Shown: positions 53,018-62,782, numbered from the stretch's first letter. The stretch is DNA of 64,000 nucleotides from Pedobacter sp. N36a (GCF_014472395.1 NZ_JACSZW010000003.1:310001-374000); one strand, 5' to 3'. A program made the numbers and translations. The notes: generated from the letters alone by a model not told the origin.

Positions 53018-53064
53018 GATCAAAAGAACGGCCTTTGGATCATCCAAAGGCCGTTCTTTTGATC
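53018..53064. terminator. 23-bp-stem bidirectional terminator
   Basis: Perfect arms 53018-53040 and 53042-53064 with a one-base centre, T-rich outer stem on both strands, between the convergent bshA and lactonase genes. Confidence 0.88.
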
Positions 53065-53082
53065 CGTTTTACTTCAGGTTCA

Positions 53083-54195
53083 TTATTTTACAGGAGCAAA
53101 TACCAAGCAAACTGGTGCACCTACGGAAATTCTTTTTCCGGTATCGGTCAACGCGCCTGTTTCCAGGTTACGTTCAAAAATCACCACATCATTCGTATAC
53201 TGGTGTGCAACCAGTAAATACTTTCCTGTTGGATCAATCGCAAAATTCCTCGGACCTTTTCCTAAAGTAGAGACATGTCCTCTAACACTCAATAACCCGC
53301 CTTTTTCAATGGCAAAAATGGTAATCTTATTTTCTGAACCTCTGTTGCTGGCGTATAAAAACTTGCCATCTGGAGATAAGTGAATATCTGCTGCACCATT
53401 TTCTCCTGTGAAACCATCTTCCGTAATTTTAGTTTCCTGAATTTCGGTCAGGCTGCCATCGCTATAACTGAATACGGTGATCCCTCCATCAATTTCATGA
53501 ATTAGGTAAGCATATTTACTGTCTTTACTGAAAACAAGGTGTCTTGGGCCAGCTCCAGGAGTGATGGCGATGCTGTCTTTAGCCGTTAATACTTTATTGC
53601 CGCCATCAGGATGGTAAGCGTATAAATAAACCTTGTCCGTACCTAAATCGTCTACGACAACATATTTATGATCTGGCGTAAACTGTGCCATGTGTACATG
53701 GGAACTTCCCTGACGGGCTTTATCTACACTTTTACCACTATGTTTTACCAATTGCTTGATACCAGATAAAGAACCATCTTTTTCAATCCCAAATACAGAG
53801 ATACTTCCGCCTGAATAATTTGCGGTGATCACATTCTTTTTATCCGCGATCACAAAGCAAGGATCTGCACCATTGGTCGCTTGCTTATTCAAGAAAGTCA
53901 GCTTGCCGGAAGCGGCATCAAAGCCGAAGGCACTCACTGCGCTGGTTTCTGAAGTCTCATTGACCGCATAAATCGCTTTATTGCCGTCACCTAAAGCCAG
54001 GAAACTTGGGTTCTCTACGTTTTTGATGACGCTTTTTGCTTTAACAGCAGCGGTATTGGTGTCGAAGTTGTACACATAAATCCCCTCACTTTTTCCTGTA
54101 TTCGTATACGTACCTACAATTAAATTATAATCTTTCTTCTGCGCGCAGCTTTGTAGTGCCAGCATAATAACCGGGAAAAATAAGAGTTTCTTCAT
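53083..54195 (-). CDS. Lactonase-family seven-bladed propeller (Pgl-like)
   Basis: A 370-residue protein. Signal with lipobox-like QSC at 15-17 (MKKLLFFPVIMLALQSCAQ). Propeller motifs include LIVGTYTNTGKSEGIYVYNF, GSSHVHMAQFTPDHKYVVVDD, GAGPRHLVFSKDSKYAYLIHE and LGKGPRNFAIDPTGKYLLVAH. Resembles 6-phosphogluconolactonase and related carboxy-cis,cis-muconate lactonising fold enzymes; the lipobox suggests an exported form. Substrate unresolved. Confidence 0.9.
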   Translation of the reverse strand: MKKLLFFPVIMLALQSCAQKKDYNLIVGTYTNTGKSEGIYVYNFDTNTAAVKAKSVIKNVENPSFLALGDGNKAIYAVNETSETSAVSAFGFDAASGKLTFLNKQATNGADPCFVIADKKNVITANYSGGSISVFGIEKDGSLSGIKQLVKHSGKSVDKARQGSSHVHMAQFTPDHKYVVVDDLGTDKVYLYAYHPDGGNKVLTAKDSIAITPGAGPRHLVFSKDSKYAYLIHEIDGGITVFSYSDGSLTEIQETKITEDGFTGENGAADIHLSPDGKFLYASNRGSENKITIFAIEKGGLLSVRGHVSTLGKGPRNFAIDPTGKYLLVAHQYTNDVVIFERNLETGALTDTGKRISVGAPVCLVFAPVK

Positions 54196-54222
54196 GAGGG
54201 CTAATTTATTTAAAATAATCTT

Positions 54223-54265
54223 AAAAAAACAAAAGCCTGTTCCTTACATGAGTAAAGAACAGGCT
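54223..54265 (-). terminator. Intrinsic terminator of the pseudouridine synthase gene
   Basis: Stem AGCCTGTTC (54234-54242) and GAACAGGCT (54257-54265), A-run 54223-54229 giving a U-tail on the minus strand. Confidence 0.88.
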
Positions 54266-54296
54266 AATGGTATTTTATTGGATCTTTTTATAAGAA

Positions 54297-55895
54297 TTAC
54301 TTGATCAGATGTTTGATCTGAATCAATTCATGCTCTTCTAAATATCTCCATCTTCCACGAGGAAGGTCTTTTTTAGTCAGGTTACCGTAAACTACACGGT
54401 CAAGCTTCACGACATCATAACCCAAGTGTTCAAATATTCTTCTTACGATTCTATTTTTACCACTGTGGATCTGAATACCAATCTCTTTTTTACTACCACC
54501 AGCTACATAAGAAATGTTATCAGGTTTGATCAAGCCATCTTCCAATTCTAAACCGAACTGGATTTTGTTGAAATCACCTTGACTTAAAGTCTTACTTAGT
54601 TCTACATGATAGATTTTAGTGATGCCATTTCTTGGGTGAGATAGTTTATCAGCCAGATCGCCATCATTGGTCATCAATAATAAACCTGTAGTGTTACGGT
54701 CTAATCTTCCGACCGGATAAATACGTTCTCTGCTTGCTTTCTCTACCAATTGCATTACCGTACGACGTTCCTGAGGATCATCAGTAGTAGTAATGTAATC
54801 TTTAGGCTTGTTTAACAACACGTAAATTTTCTTTTCGCGTTTCAACAATTCACCATTATAACGGATTTCATCTTTCGCAGGGTCGATTTTATGCCCAAGC
54901 TCTGAAATTGCTTCCCCATTTACAGATACTACACCGGCAGCAATCAGCTCATCCGCTTTACGACGGGAACAAATTCCTGAATTGGCGATGTAACGGTTTA
55001 AACGAATTAAGCCATCATCTTTAACGAAAGGTGCTTTTCTGCTGCGCATTGTGGTATGGCTACCTTCTTCGCGGTCAGGACGTGCATCACGAGGTTTGAA
55101 ATCTCTTGAACCGCCTTCATCTTCTCTTTTTCTAAAAGGTCTGCTGTCAGTACTTCTTGAAGCGCCGCCTTTATTATCATCAAATTTCCTGAAAGGTTGA
55201 TCCCCTTTTCCGAAATGATCTTTCTTTATATAACTACGTGTTTTGTCAGAAGGAGGTACGTCTCTAGAGCTACCTGCACTATGAGGTCTTGAACTGCCTT
55301 CACGTGGTTTGAAATCTCTTGAACCGCCTTCACGTGGTTTAAAATCTCTTGAACCACCTTCACGTGGTTTGAAATCTCTTGAACCACCTTCACGTGGTTT
55401 GAAATCTCTTGAACCGCCTTCACGTGGTTTGAAATCTCTTGAACCGCCTTCGCGTGGTTTGAAATCTCTTGAACCGCCTTCGCGTGGTTTGAAATCTCTT
55501 GAACCGCCTTCACGTGGTTTGAAATCTCTTGAACCGCCTTCGCGTGGTTTGAAATCTCTTGAACCGCCTTCACGTGGTTTGAAATCTCTTGAACCGCCTT
55601 CACGTGGTTTGAAATCTCTTGAACCGCCTTCACGTGGTTTGAAATCTCTTGAACCGCCTTCACGTGGTTTGTAATCCCTTGATCCGCCTTCACGAGGTTT
55701 GAAGTCTCTTGATCCACCTTCTCTTGGGTTAAAATCTCTCGGGCCACCAAATTTTTTATCTTTCCCTTCTTTGTCGTCAAACTTGCTTTTATCTCTGTAA
55801 GAAGAGTCTCCTCCGCTACGATTTTGGCCTGTTGAACTTCTGTTGCCCGATTTGGACTTGTCATCCCGACTGTTCCTGTTGTTGTCTTTCATCAT
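54297..55895 (-). CDS. rluB: RluB/RsuA-family pseudouridine synthase with long repeat extension
   Basis: A 532-residue protein. Residues 1-290 are Arg/Gly/Ser/Lys/Asp-rich and disordered, including about 15 copies of the decamer GGSRDFKPRE (DNA 55291-55740). An S4 RNA-binding domain follows (LNRYIANSGICSRRKADEL), then the catalytic domain with VGRLDRNTTGLLLMTNDG (catalytic Asp) and KNRIVRRIFEHLGYDV. It makes pseudouridine in 23S (or 16S) rRNA. The tail is unusually long for the family and may bind RNA. ATG at 55895 or 55892. Confidence 0.9.
   Translation of the reverse strand: MMKDNNRNSRDDKSKSGNRSSTGQNRSGGDSSYRDKSKFDDKEGKDKKFGGPRDFNPREGGSRDFKPREGGSRDYKPREGGSRDFKPREGGSRDFKPREGGSRDFKPREGGSRDFKPREGGSRDFKPREGGSRDFKPREGGSRDFKPREGGSRDFKPREGGSRDFKPREGGSRDFKPREGGSRDFKPREGGSRDFKPREGSSRPHSAGSSRDVPPSDKTRSYIKKDHFGKGDQPFRKFDDNKGGASRSTDSRPFRKREDEGGSRDFKPRDARPDREEGSHTTMRSRKAPFVKDDGLIRLNRYIANSGICSRRKADELIAAGVVSVNGEAISELGHKIDPAKDEIRYNGELLKREKKIYVLLNKPKDYITTTDDPQERRTVMQLVEKASRERIYPVGRLDRNTTGLLLMTNDGDLADKLSHPRNGITKIYHVELSKTLSQGDFNKIQFGLELEDGLIKPDNISYVAGGSKKEIGIQIHSGKNRIVRRIFEHLGYDVVKLDRVVYGNLTKKDLPRGRWRYLEEHELIQIKHLIK
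55291..55740. repeat. 30-bp tandem repeat array, 15 units, coding
   Basis: Fifteen head-to-tail 30-bp units encoding GGSRDFKPRE on the minus strand. The central units differ only at a few silent sites, so the array appears recently expanded or homogenised; the outer units (RDYKP, RDFNP) have drifted. Confidence 0.95.
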
Positions 55896-56047
55896 GATAC
55901 GCTATTATTCCGCATAATTTATGCGGGTGCAAATTTAGTAAAAATCGAGCAATTTATTGCTACTATTTTGCGAAGATGTAAGAGTTGTAAAAAATCGTGG
56001 TCTATGGGTGTTTAAACGTTGATTTTGGAAGCAGTTTTCGTAAAAGG

Positions 56048-56078
56048 TTGATAGTTAAGATAATATACGTTATCTTTG
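56048..56078 (+). promoter_or_regulatory. Promoter of the transglycosylase gene
   Basis: -33 TTG at 56048-56050, spacer 20 bp, -7 TATCTTTG at 56071-56078. Leader of about 35 nt. Confidence 0.68.
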
Positions 56079-56116
56079 CAAACGTTTTAAAATTGTTAAC
56101 CAAAAAAAGGAGGAAA

Positions 56117-56926
56117 ATGATAAAGAAACACATAATAACATTAACGGTAATCATGACATTACTGGTAATCGCAAAAGTGTTTGCTTACAACATGCCCCAA
56201 GCAGCAGAAAGTCTTTTAAAAGAAGAAAAAACAACAAAAAATACGGATACATTAGTATCAGAGATCGAGGAGCCAGCTCAAACAATGGCTGATCTAAAAT
56301 TTGCAGAGGAAGGACTACCATTAGGGGATGCGATTGTGGAGCGGAAAATGGAAAAGGCCCTTGCTAAATTTAGTTACAGTCATCTACAAACCAATCGTTT
56401 GCACAATAAGGCAGCAGAATGGTTTCCTGTAATAGAACCTATACTTGCCGCCTACGGCATTCCTGAAGACTTTAAGTATATGCCTTTAGTGGAATCAGGA
56501 TTAAAGTCGGGCGTTTCTCCGAAAGGAGCAGCAGGATTCTGGCAGTTTATGCCAGCTACTGCACGCAGCTATGGTTTGAAAGTAAATTCGAAAGTTGACG
56601 AACGTAATAACTTACGAAAGTCTACGATCGCCGCCGCCAAATACATCAAAGAACTCTACGGAATATTTGACAACTGGGCACTCGTTGCGGCCGCCTATAA
56701 TGTGGGAGATAACCACATGCGGAAACAGATCAACAGGCAAAAACAAGACAACTATTTCAAGATGAAACTGAATAGCGAAACCGCTAGTTACGTTTACAAA
56801 TTGATTTCCATGAAACAAATCATGGAATTTCCGAATCAGTATGGTTATAAAGCGTCAAGAGCGTTTTTAGCGTACCATGCGGAGAAGGCTGCCAACGAAG
56901 CGGATAAAGCAGAGCGGGCAGAGTAA
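56117..56926 (+). CDS. Lytic transglycosylase (SLT domain, MltD-like)
   Basis: Cleaves peptidoglycan glycan strands. 269 residues from ATG 56117, with a strong Shine-Dalgarno AAAGGAGG (56106-56113), rare in this window, and a signal peptide (IITLTVIMTLLVIAKVFAYN). The SLT domain shows YMPLVESGLKSGVSPKGAAG (catalytic Glu), FWQFMPATARSYGL, DERNNLRKSTIAAAKYI and ALVAAAYNVG. No LysM repeats, so shorter than MltD. A longer in-frame reading from 55997 is not supported. Confidence 0.92.
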   Translation: MIKKHIITLTVIMTLLVIAKVFAYNMPQAAESLLKEEKTTKNTDTLVSEIEEPAQTMADLKFAEEGLPLGDAIVERKMEKALAKFSYSHLQTNRLHNKAAEWFPVIEPILAAYGIPEDFKYMPLVESGLKSGVSPKGAAGFWQFMPATARSYGLKVNSKVDERNNLRKSTIAAAKYIKELYGIFDNWALVAAAYNVGDNHMRKQINRQKQDNYFKMKLNSETASYVYKLISMKQIMEFPNQYGYKASRAFLAYHAEKAANEADKAERAE

Positions 56927-56949
56927 TAAAAAAAATTGACAAAGGGGGG

Positions 56950-56976
56950 AGCCGGAATTTATTCCGGCTTTTTGTT
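56950..56976 (+). terminator. Intrinsic terminator
   Basis: Stem AGCCGGAAT/ATTCCGGCT with a two-base loop and U-rich tail. Confidence 0.9.
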
Positions 56977-57005
56977 TTCTCGGAAAATCACTATTTTACT
57001 CGCCT

Positions 57006-58058
57006 ATGAAACTGTTAAAACTGCGCATTACCGGGATGACCTATACACCTGGCGAAACTCTCCTCATCAGTTTTGAGCCAATAGCAGCAGTGAAACCTGT
57101 TTATCTGGCCGGACAATTCTTAACGCTTGTATTTGAGCGGAATGGAAAAGAATTGAGGAGATCTTATTCCCTTTGCAGTTCCCCAGTTCTTGATGAACCT
57201 TTAGCAATTGCGATTAAAAGAGTAGAAAATGGAGAAATTTCCAGGCTGCTGCACCACCATACCGCTGTTGCTGAGGTGCTCACTGCATTGGAACCAAACG
57301 GACAATTCAGCTATATTCCGCAGGAAGATGCCAAAAGAACGGTGTTTTTATTCGCTGCAGGGGTAGGCATCACGCCTTTATTCTCGATATTGAAGACGGC
57401 ATTGACCGTTGAAAAACATACCAAAGTCATTTTAGCCTATAGCAACAAATCTGCGGAAGGGAGCCTGTTCTACGAAGAACTCAACGAATGGCAGGCAAAA
57501 TATCCAGACCGTTTAAAAATCATTTACCTGTTCAGCACGGCTAAAAATCTGATGATGGCCCGCTTAAACGGACAGCTGATTGAACGGATCGTCGCGGAAA
57601 ATCTGGAATTTGAAAAAGACGATACCCTGCTGTATACCTGCGGACCCGTAGATTACATGGATGTCTGCAGAATTACCCTATTGAACCTGGGTTTCCATCA
57701 ATCACAGCTCAAAAAAGAAACGTTTGTCCTGCCTGAAGATGAGGCCGATGAAGATGATACGACAGAAAAAGTCGTTAAAGACACGAATACCTATTCTGTG
57801 ATCCTCCATTTCAAAGGAGAAATCAAGGAAATCAGTGTGCCTTATCACCAAAGCATTTTAGATGCAGCTTTAGCACAGGGCATTCATCTGCCATATAGCT
57901 GCCATGCCGGTATTTGCAGTACTTGTACTGCCAATTGTACCAAAGGAAAGGTAAGAATGGATTACAATGAAGTTTTAATGGACAACGAAATTGAAGCGGG
58001 AAGAGTACTGGTTTGTACCGGTCACCCCACTGAAAACGGTACCACATTAGTTTGGTAA
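57006..58058 (+). CDS. Ferredoxin-NADP reductase-like flavoprotein with 2Fe-2S domain (PaaE/Hmp type)
   Basis: A 350-residue oxidoreductase. FAD domain with RRSYSLCSSP, NAD(P) domain with FAAGVGITPLFSIL and TCGPVDYM, then a plant-type ferredoxin: CHAGICSTCTANC and, later, VCTGHP. Electron path NAD(P)H to FAD to 2Fe-2S. Resembles the PaaE-type reductase of ring-hydroxylating oxygenases, but no paa or oxygenase genes are nearby. Partner unknown. Confidence 0.92.
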   Translation: MKLLKLRITGMTYTPGETLLISFEPIAAVKPVYLAGQFLTLVFERNGKELRRSYSLCSSPVLDEPLAIAIKRVENGEISRLLHHHTAVAEVLTALEPNGQFSYIPQEDAKRTVFLFAAGVGITPLFSILKTALTVEKHTKVILAYSNKSAEGSLFYEELNEWQAKYPDRLKIIYLFSTAKNLMMARLNGQLIERIVAENLEFEKDDTLLYTCGPVDYMDVCRITLLNLGFHQSQLKKETFVLPEDEADEDDTTEKVVKDTNTYSVILHFKGEIKEISVPYHQSILDAALAQGIHLPYSCHAGICSTCTANCTKGKVRMDYNEVLMDNEIEAGRVLVCTGHPTENGTTLVW

Positions 58059-58171
58059 AAATGATCAGCCATAACGCTGTAAACTTTTCTTTTGATAAAA
58101 TTTTTAGCATTTTTGTGGCTGAAAATTTGTTGTCTTAAATATATAGATATCAGTATTGTTTTAATAAAAAT

Positions 58172-61015
58172 ATGAGCAAAAATACCGTTGACCTGGGCGA
58201 GCAAAAGGATGTAGAAGTATATGGTGCCAGGGTACATAACCTTAAAAATATAGACATCTCTTTTCCCCGAAACAAGCTGGTAGTCATTACCGGATTAAGT
58301 GGAAGCGGAAAATCCTCTTTGGCATTTGATACCATTTATGCGGAGGGACAGCGTAGGTATATGGAAACTTTCAGTGCCTATTCCCGCCAGTTTATGGGTG
58401 GAATGGAGCGTCCTGACGTGGATAAAGTATCAGGATTGAGTCCGGTAATTGCCATTGAGCAAAAAACAACCAGCAAAAATCCAAGATCTACTGTTGGTAC
58501 AATCACAGAAATCTATGATTTCATGCGTTTACTGTATGCGCGTACTGCGGATGCCTTCTCTTACAATACCGGAGAGAAAATGGAGCGCATGAGCGAGGAT
58601 CAGATCCTGAGCAATATCTACAAGAAATTTGAAGGCATGCCGGTCAACATTTTGGCGCCCGTAGTAAAAGGACGTAAAGGACACTACCGGGAGTTATTCG
58701 AGCAAATCCGCAAACAAGGCTATATTAAAGTGCGCATTGATGGAGAAATCCAGGACATGAGTCCTAAAATGCAGGTGGATCGTTATAAAATCCACGACAT
58801 TGAGGTGGTGATAGACCGACTGATCATCGATAAAGAAGATCAGAAACGCTTGCAGGATTCGCTTCAGTCGGCGATGAAGATGGGAAAAGGCATCATTAAA
58901 ATCAGCGATAAAGACAATAATGTATCCCATTTTAGCCGATTCCTGATGTGCCCAACTACCGGAATCTCTTATGATGAACCACAACCTAACAGCTTTTCTT
59001 TTAACTCTCCTTATGGAGCCTGCGAAAGCTGCGACGGCTTAGGCTATATATTCGTGATCGACAAGGAATCGGTGATGCCGAATCCTAAATTGAGCATCAT
59101 GAATGGGGGCTTAGCGCCATTAGGCGAGTATCGCGACATCTGGGTGTTCCAGGTATTGAAAGCGTTAGCTAAAAAATATAACTTCTCTTTATCTACACCA
59201 TTAGAAAAACTAACTGAAGAACAGATCGGAATCATCCTGAATGGTTCTCATGAGTTGTTGAGTGTGGCTGTAGAATATAATAAATGGAATGTTCAAAACT
59301 ACCAGATCACTTTTGATGGAATCATCAAATTGCTGGAAGAGCAGCAGGAGAAAAAGGGAGAAGGAGCAATCGACGATATGGAGACTTTCCGCAAGCTGAA
59401 AACCTGCCCCGTTTGTAATGGTGCAAGGTTGAAGAAAGAAAGCTTACATTTTAAAATTGACGGCAAGAACATCTTTGAACTGGCGGAAATGGACATCAAC
59501 AGCTTAAAAACCTGGTATGTAGACCTGGAAAGCCGTTTGTCGGAACGTCAGAATACCATTGCCAAAGAAATTCTTAAAGAAATCAGAACCCGACTTGGCT
59601 TCCTGACGGATGTAGGTTTAAATTACCTTTCTCTGGATCGTACCGCACGTACTTTATCTGGTGGAGAGGCGCAAAGGATCCGCTTGGCCACACAAATCGG
59701 CTCTCAGCTGATGAATGTCATGTACATTCTGGATGAGCCGAGTATCGGTTTGCACCAGCGCGACAATGAGCGCTTAATCGGCGCTTTAAAAAATCTGAGG
59801 GATCTTGGCAATACCGTATTGGTAGTAGAACACGATAAGGACATGATCCTGGAAGCAGACCATGTGATTGATGTGGGACCAGCTGCAGGTGTACGCGGTG
59901 GACAAATTGTTGCACAGGGTACTCCGGCAGAGATTTTAAAATCAGATACCCTGACTGCAGCCTATTTAAACGGTAAAAAAGGAATCGAAATTCCTAAAAA
60001 ACGTAGAAAAGGAACGGGTCATAAACTGTCCATCATCAAAGCAAGTGGACATAATTTAAAAGACGTTTCGGTAGATTTCCCACTGGGTAAATTCATTGCG
60101 GTGACCGGGGTATCCGGAAGCGGAAAATCCAGTCTGATCACAGAAACATTATACCCGATTTTAAACCATCACTTTTTCAGGGCAAAGAAACATCCCCTTC
60201 CATATGAGAAGATCAATGGCATTAAGGAAATTGATAAAGTAATTGAAATCGATCAGGCACCAATCGGGCGTACGCCAAGATCTAACCCTTCTACCTATAC
60301 CGGCGTGTTTTCTGACATCAGGAACCTGTTTGTACAATTACCGGAAGCGAAAATCAGGGGTTATAAACCAGGACGGTTCTCTTTCAATGTAAAAGGAGGA
60401 AGGTGTGAAACTTGTCAGGGGGGAGGAATGAAAGTCATCGAGATGAACTTCCTTCCGGATGTTCAGGTGCCTTGTGAAGAATGCGGCGGAAGACGATACA
60501 ACAGGGAAACCCTGGAAGTACGTTACCGTGGTAAATCCATCAGCGATGTACTTGATATGAGCATTGAAGATGCTTGTGATTTCTTCGAGAACATGCCCGT
60601 GATTTACCGTAAAATCAAAACACTTAAAGACGTAGGTTTAGGATATATCACTTTAGGTCAGTCTTCTACCACGCTATCCGGTGGAGAGGCACAGCGCGTG
60701 AAATTAGCGACCGAACTCTCTAAAAAAGATACCGGAAAAACATTTTATATTCTGGATGAACCTACTACTGGCTTACATTTTGAGGACATTAATGTACTCC
60801 TTGGTGTGCTGAATGAATTGGTAGAAAAAGGAAATACTGTGCTGGTGATTGAGCACAACCTGGATGTCGTAAAAGTAGCGGATTGGGTGATCGATTTAGG
60901 AGAAGAAGGTGGTGCCGGCGGTGGCAGGATCATTTTTGAAGGAACTCCTGAAGGATTAGTACAAAACCCGATTAGTTTAACCGGTAAATTTTTGAAGAAA
61001 GAAATGGGTTTATAA
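58172..61015 (+). CDS. uvrA: UvrABC excinuclease subunit A
   Basis: Damage-recognition ATPase of nucleotide excision repair. 947 residues. Walker A GLSGSGKSS (41-49) and GVSGSGKSS in the second half, signatures LSGGEAQR twice, ILDEPSIGLHQRDN and ILDEPTTGLHFEDI. Zinc module C-terminal CETCQGGG...CEECGG is intact. The first module has CPTTG...CESCDG, with one CxxC pair reduced to a single Cys, as I recall for Bacteroidota UvrA. Followed after 9 bp by nnrD. Confidence 0.96.
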   Translation: MSKNTVDLGEQKDVEVYGARVHNLKNIDISFPRNKLVVITGLSGSGKSSLAFDTIYAEGQRRYMETFSAYSRQFMGGMERPDVDKVSGLSPVIAIEQKTTSKNPRSTVGTITEIYDFMRLLYARTADAFSYNTGEKMERMSEDQILSNIYKKFEGMPVNILAPVVKGRKGHYRELFEQIRKQGYIKVRIDGEIQDMSPKMQVDRYKIHDIEVVIDRLIIDKEDQKRLQDSLQSAMKMGKGIIKISDKDNNVSHFSRFLMCPTTGISYDEPQPNSFSFNSPYGACESCDGLGYIFVIDKESVMPNPKLSIMNGGLAPLGEYRDIWVFQVLKALAKKYNFSLSTPLEKLTEEQIGIILNGSHELLSVAVEYNKWNVQNYQITFDGIIKLLEEQQEKKGEGAIDDMETFRKLKTCPVCNGARLKKESLHFKIDGKNIFELAEMDINSLKTWYVDLESRLSERQNTIAKEILKEIRTRLGFLTDVGLNYLSLDRTARTLSGGEAQRIRLATQIGSQLMNVMYILDEPSIGLHQRDNERLIGALKNLRDLGNTVLVVEHDKDMILEADHVIDVGPAAGVRGGQIVAQGTPAEILKSDTLTAAYLNGKKGIEIPKKRRKGTGHKLSIIKASGHNLKDVSVDFPLGKFIAVTGVSGSGKSSLITETLYPILNHHFFRAKKHPLPYEKINGIKEIDKVIEIDQAPIGRTPRSNPSTYTGVFSDIRNLFVQLPEAKIRGYKPGRFSFNVKGGRCETCQGGGMKVIEMNFLPDVQVPCEECGGRRYNRETLEVRYRGKSISDVLDMSIEDACDFFENMPVIYRKIKTLKDVGLGYITLGQSSTTLSGGEAQRVKLATELSKKDTGKTFYILDEPTTGLHFEDINVLLGVLNELVEKGNTVLVIEHNLDVVKVADWVIDLGEEGGAGGGRIIFEGTPEGLVQNPISLTGKFLKKEMGL

Positions 61016-61024
61016 AAAAATAAT

Positions 61025-61960
61025 ATGTCAGTTTTTCTGAACGCCTATTTGCCCGATACAGATCCATCGAGTAAAAAACAGGCAGTAGATCCTGGATTAA
61101 CGAAACAAAGTACAGAATTGGCGGCTTCTCCCTATAAATTGGTGGAAGCAGCCGATATAAAAGGCATGCTGAAAACCAGGATGCCTTTTTCTCATAAAGG
61201 CAGTTACGGCCATGCTTTACTGATTGCAGGTGCACAAAAGACGATGGGTGCGGCAATTCTCTGCGCCAAGGGCTGTTTGTATGCAGGCGCTGGTTTGGTG
61301 AGTCTTTCTATTCCAGAGCAGGGTTTAACAGCGCTGAATAGCATTTTGCCGGAGGCAATGTACCTGGAGCGTGCTGAACTACTAAGAGCTAGAACTTTAA
61401 ATACTTATGATGCGATTGGCATTGGTCCAGGTATCGGCCGAATGGCAGACAGCCAAAAAATTATGGCTGCTATTTTTGCCTTGAAACAGGCGGTAGTGAT
61501 AGATGCGGATGCGCTAGCGATTTTAAAAGCACATCCGGATTTATTCCATCAGCTTCCAAAAGATGCGATCCTTAGTCCGCATGTAAAAGAGTTCGATCAG
61601 CTTTTCGGTATCCATGAAAATTGGTGGGAGCGCTTACAAACTGCCAGAAAAGAAGCTAAAAAAAGAGGAATAGTGATCGTCCTCAAAAATCAATATACTT
61701 TCATTATCGATCATGATGGCGATGTGTCTATCAATCAAACGGGAAATCCGGCGATGGCACAGGGTGGAATGGGAGATGTGTTAACAGGTATGCTTAGTGC
61801 TTATCTGGCCCAGGGATATAGCGCTAAAGCTGCGGCATTACTGGCTTGCTATTTTCATGGTAAATCCGGTGATGAGCTGAGCAGGACACATTTCAATGTA
61901 ACTGCCTCACAAGTTGCCCTGCAGATTCCAATTACTGTAAAAGGTTTAGCTAATTTTTAA
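61025..61960 (+). CDS. nnrD: ADP-dependent (S)-NAD(P)H-hydrate dehydratase, stand-alone
   Basis: Repairs damaged NADH/NADPH hydrates. 311 residues. The ribokinase-like fold shows HKGSYGHALLIAGAQKTMGAA, IGIGPGIGR, DADALAILKAHPD, LSPHVKEFDQLFG and GNPAMAQGGMGDVLTGMLSA. In many Bacteroidota this domain is fused behind the epimerase NnrE; here that domain is missing and only a 35-residue linker-like N-terminus remains. ATG 61025 is 9 bp after uvrA. Confidence 0.93.
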   Translation: MSVFLNAYLPDTDPSSKKQAVDPGLTKQSTELAASPYKLVEAADIKGMLKTRMPFSHKGSYGHALLIAGAQKTMGAAILCAKGCLYAGAGLVSLSIPEQGLTALNSILPEAMYLERAELLRARTLNTYDAIGIGPGIGRMADSQKIMAAIFALKQAVVIDADALAILKAHPDLFHQLPKDAILSPHVKEFDQLFGIHENWWERLQTARKEAKKRGIVIVLKNQYTFIIDHDGDVSINQTGNPAMAQGGMGDVLTGMLSAYLAQGYSAKAAALLACYFHGKSGDELSRTHFNVTASQVALQIPITVKGLANF

Positions 61961-62781
61961 ACGCCGCCCATGGCAATCATCTGATCCATAGTCGGGCCAG
62001 GGGAACCACCTCTTTTTTCTAAAGTGACGGCAAAGGCATCTGCACCTGCAATTTCTTTCATTTTCAAAAGAATGTGACTGCTGTCTGCTTTGACATCAAA
62101 TACACCCAGGTCTACCGGTTTTCCTTTTACCAGTGCCCAAAGTTGATATTGATGCGCCTCATCATTTTTAGGAAGGCTCATTTTAGAATTGTCCAGCATA
62201 ACATGGCGGCCAGAAGTATGCCAATAAACTGTCATTTTCGCTTGAGGATCCATTTTAGTCCCTGCCAGACGTACCGTTTTCCAATCCGGATCTGCCGGCA
62301 TATCTGCGATAGTCTGTAGTTCTTTATTGGTTTCCGTCATGTAATTTACCGTAGTGGCAAATCGCTGTTTCTCCTGATTTAAGGCAATAATCTGATTTTT
62401 GGCTGTCCCTAATTCCGTATGTGCAGAATACAGGGCAATGCCGGCCACCAATAGCAAGGCTGCACAAGCGGCCAATGCAATTCGTAAAGTTCTTATTTTT
62501 GATTCATACCCCCCTGGATGTAAAGGTATAGTGGTTGTAGAAGGCTTTGGCTCCACAGCAGCAATTTTTCCAAAGATGATGCTTTCCAATTCTGGCGAAG
62601 GCTCAATGGCATTGTGCATCGCATATTTTTCCATGGCAAGCTCAATCGCAGTAATTTCGGCTTTTACTTCCGGATATTTTGCTGCCATTGCTTCGACTTC
62701 ATATTGTTCCTGCGTGCTGAGCTCGCCGAGAACATAAAGTTCTAGTATGCCTGATTCGATATATGCTTGTCCCTCTTCCAC
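61957..62781 (-). CDS. Anti-sigma factor, RskA-like
   Basis: A 274-residue membrane protein. N-terminal zinc-less anti-sigma domain (SGILELYVLGELSTQEQYEVEA), one membrane helix (about 97-118), a coiled coil, and an RskA C-terminal periplasmic domain with HQYQLWALVKGKPVDLGVF. Starts one base after the ECF sigma gene stops, so they are coupled; it probably inhibits that sigma factor. Confidence 0.9.
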   Translation of the reverse strand: MEEGQAYIESGILELYVLGELSTQEQYEVEAMAAKYPEVKAEITAIELAMEKYAMHNAIEPSPELESIIFGKIAAVEPKPSTTTIPLHPGGYESKIRTLRIALAACAALLLVAGIALYSAHTELGTAKNQIIALNQEKQRFATTVNYMTETNKELQTIADMPADPDWKTVRLAGTKMDPQAKMTVYWHTSGRHVMLDNSKMSLPKNDEAHQYQLWALVKGKPVDLGVFDVKADSSHILLKMKEIAGADAFAVTLEKRGGSPGPTMDQMIAMGGV

Positions 62782-62782
62782 C

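Noticed and set aside
55309..55674. Open frames on the opposite strand and in the other reading frame across the 30-bp repeat
   Set aside because: A 30-bp repeat keeps any open frame open; they lack folded-protein character and are shadows of the pseudouridine synthase.
55291..55740. CRISPR array
   Set aside because: Units are contiguous with no spacers, the repeat is coding, and no cas gene is near.
58922..59030. Missing Cys pair in the first UvrA zinc module as a defect
   Set aside because: CPTTG is, as I recall, usual for Bacteroidota UvrA and the rest of the protein is intact.
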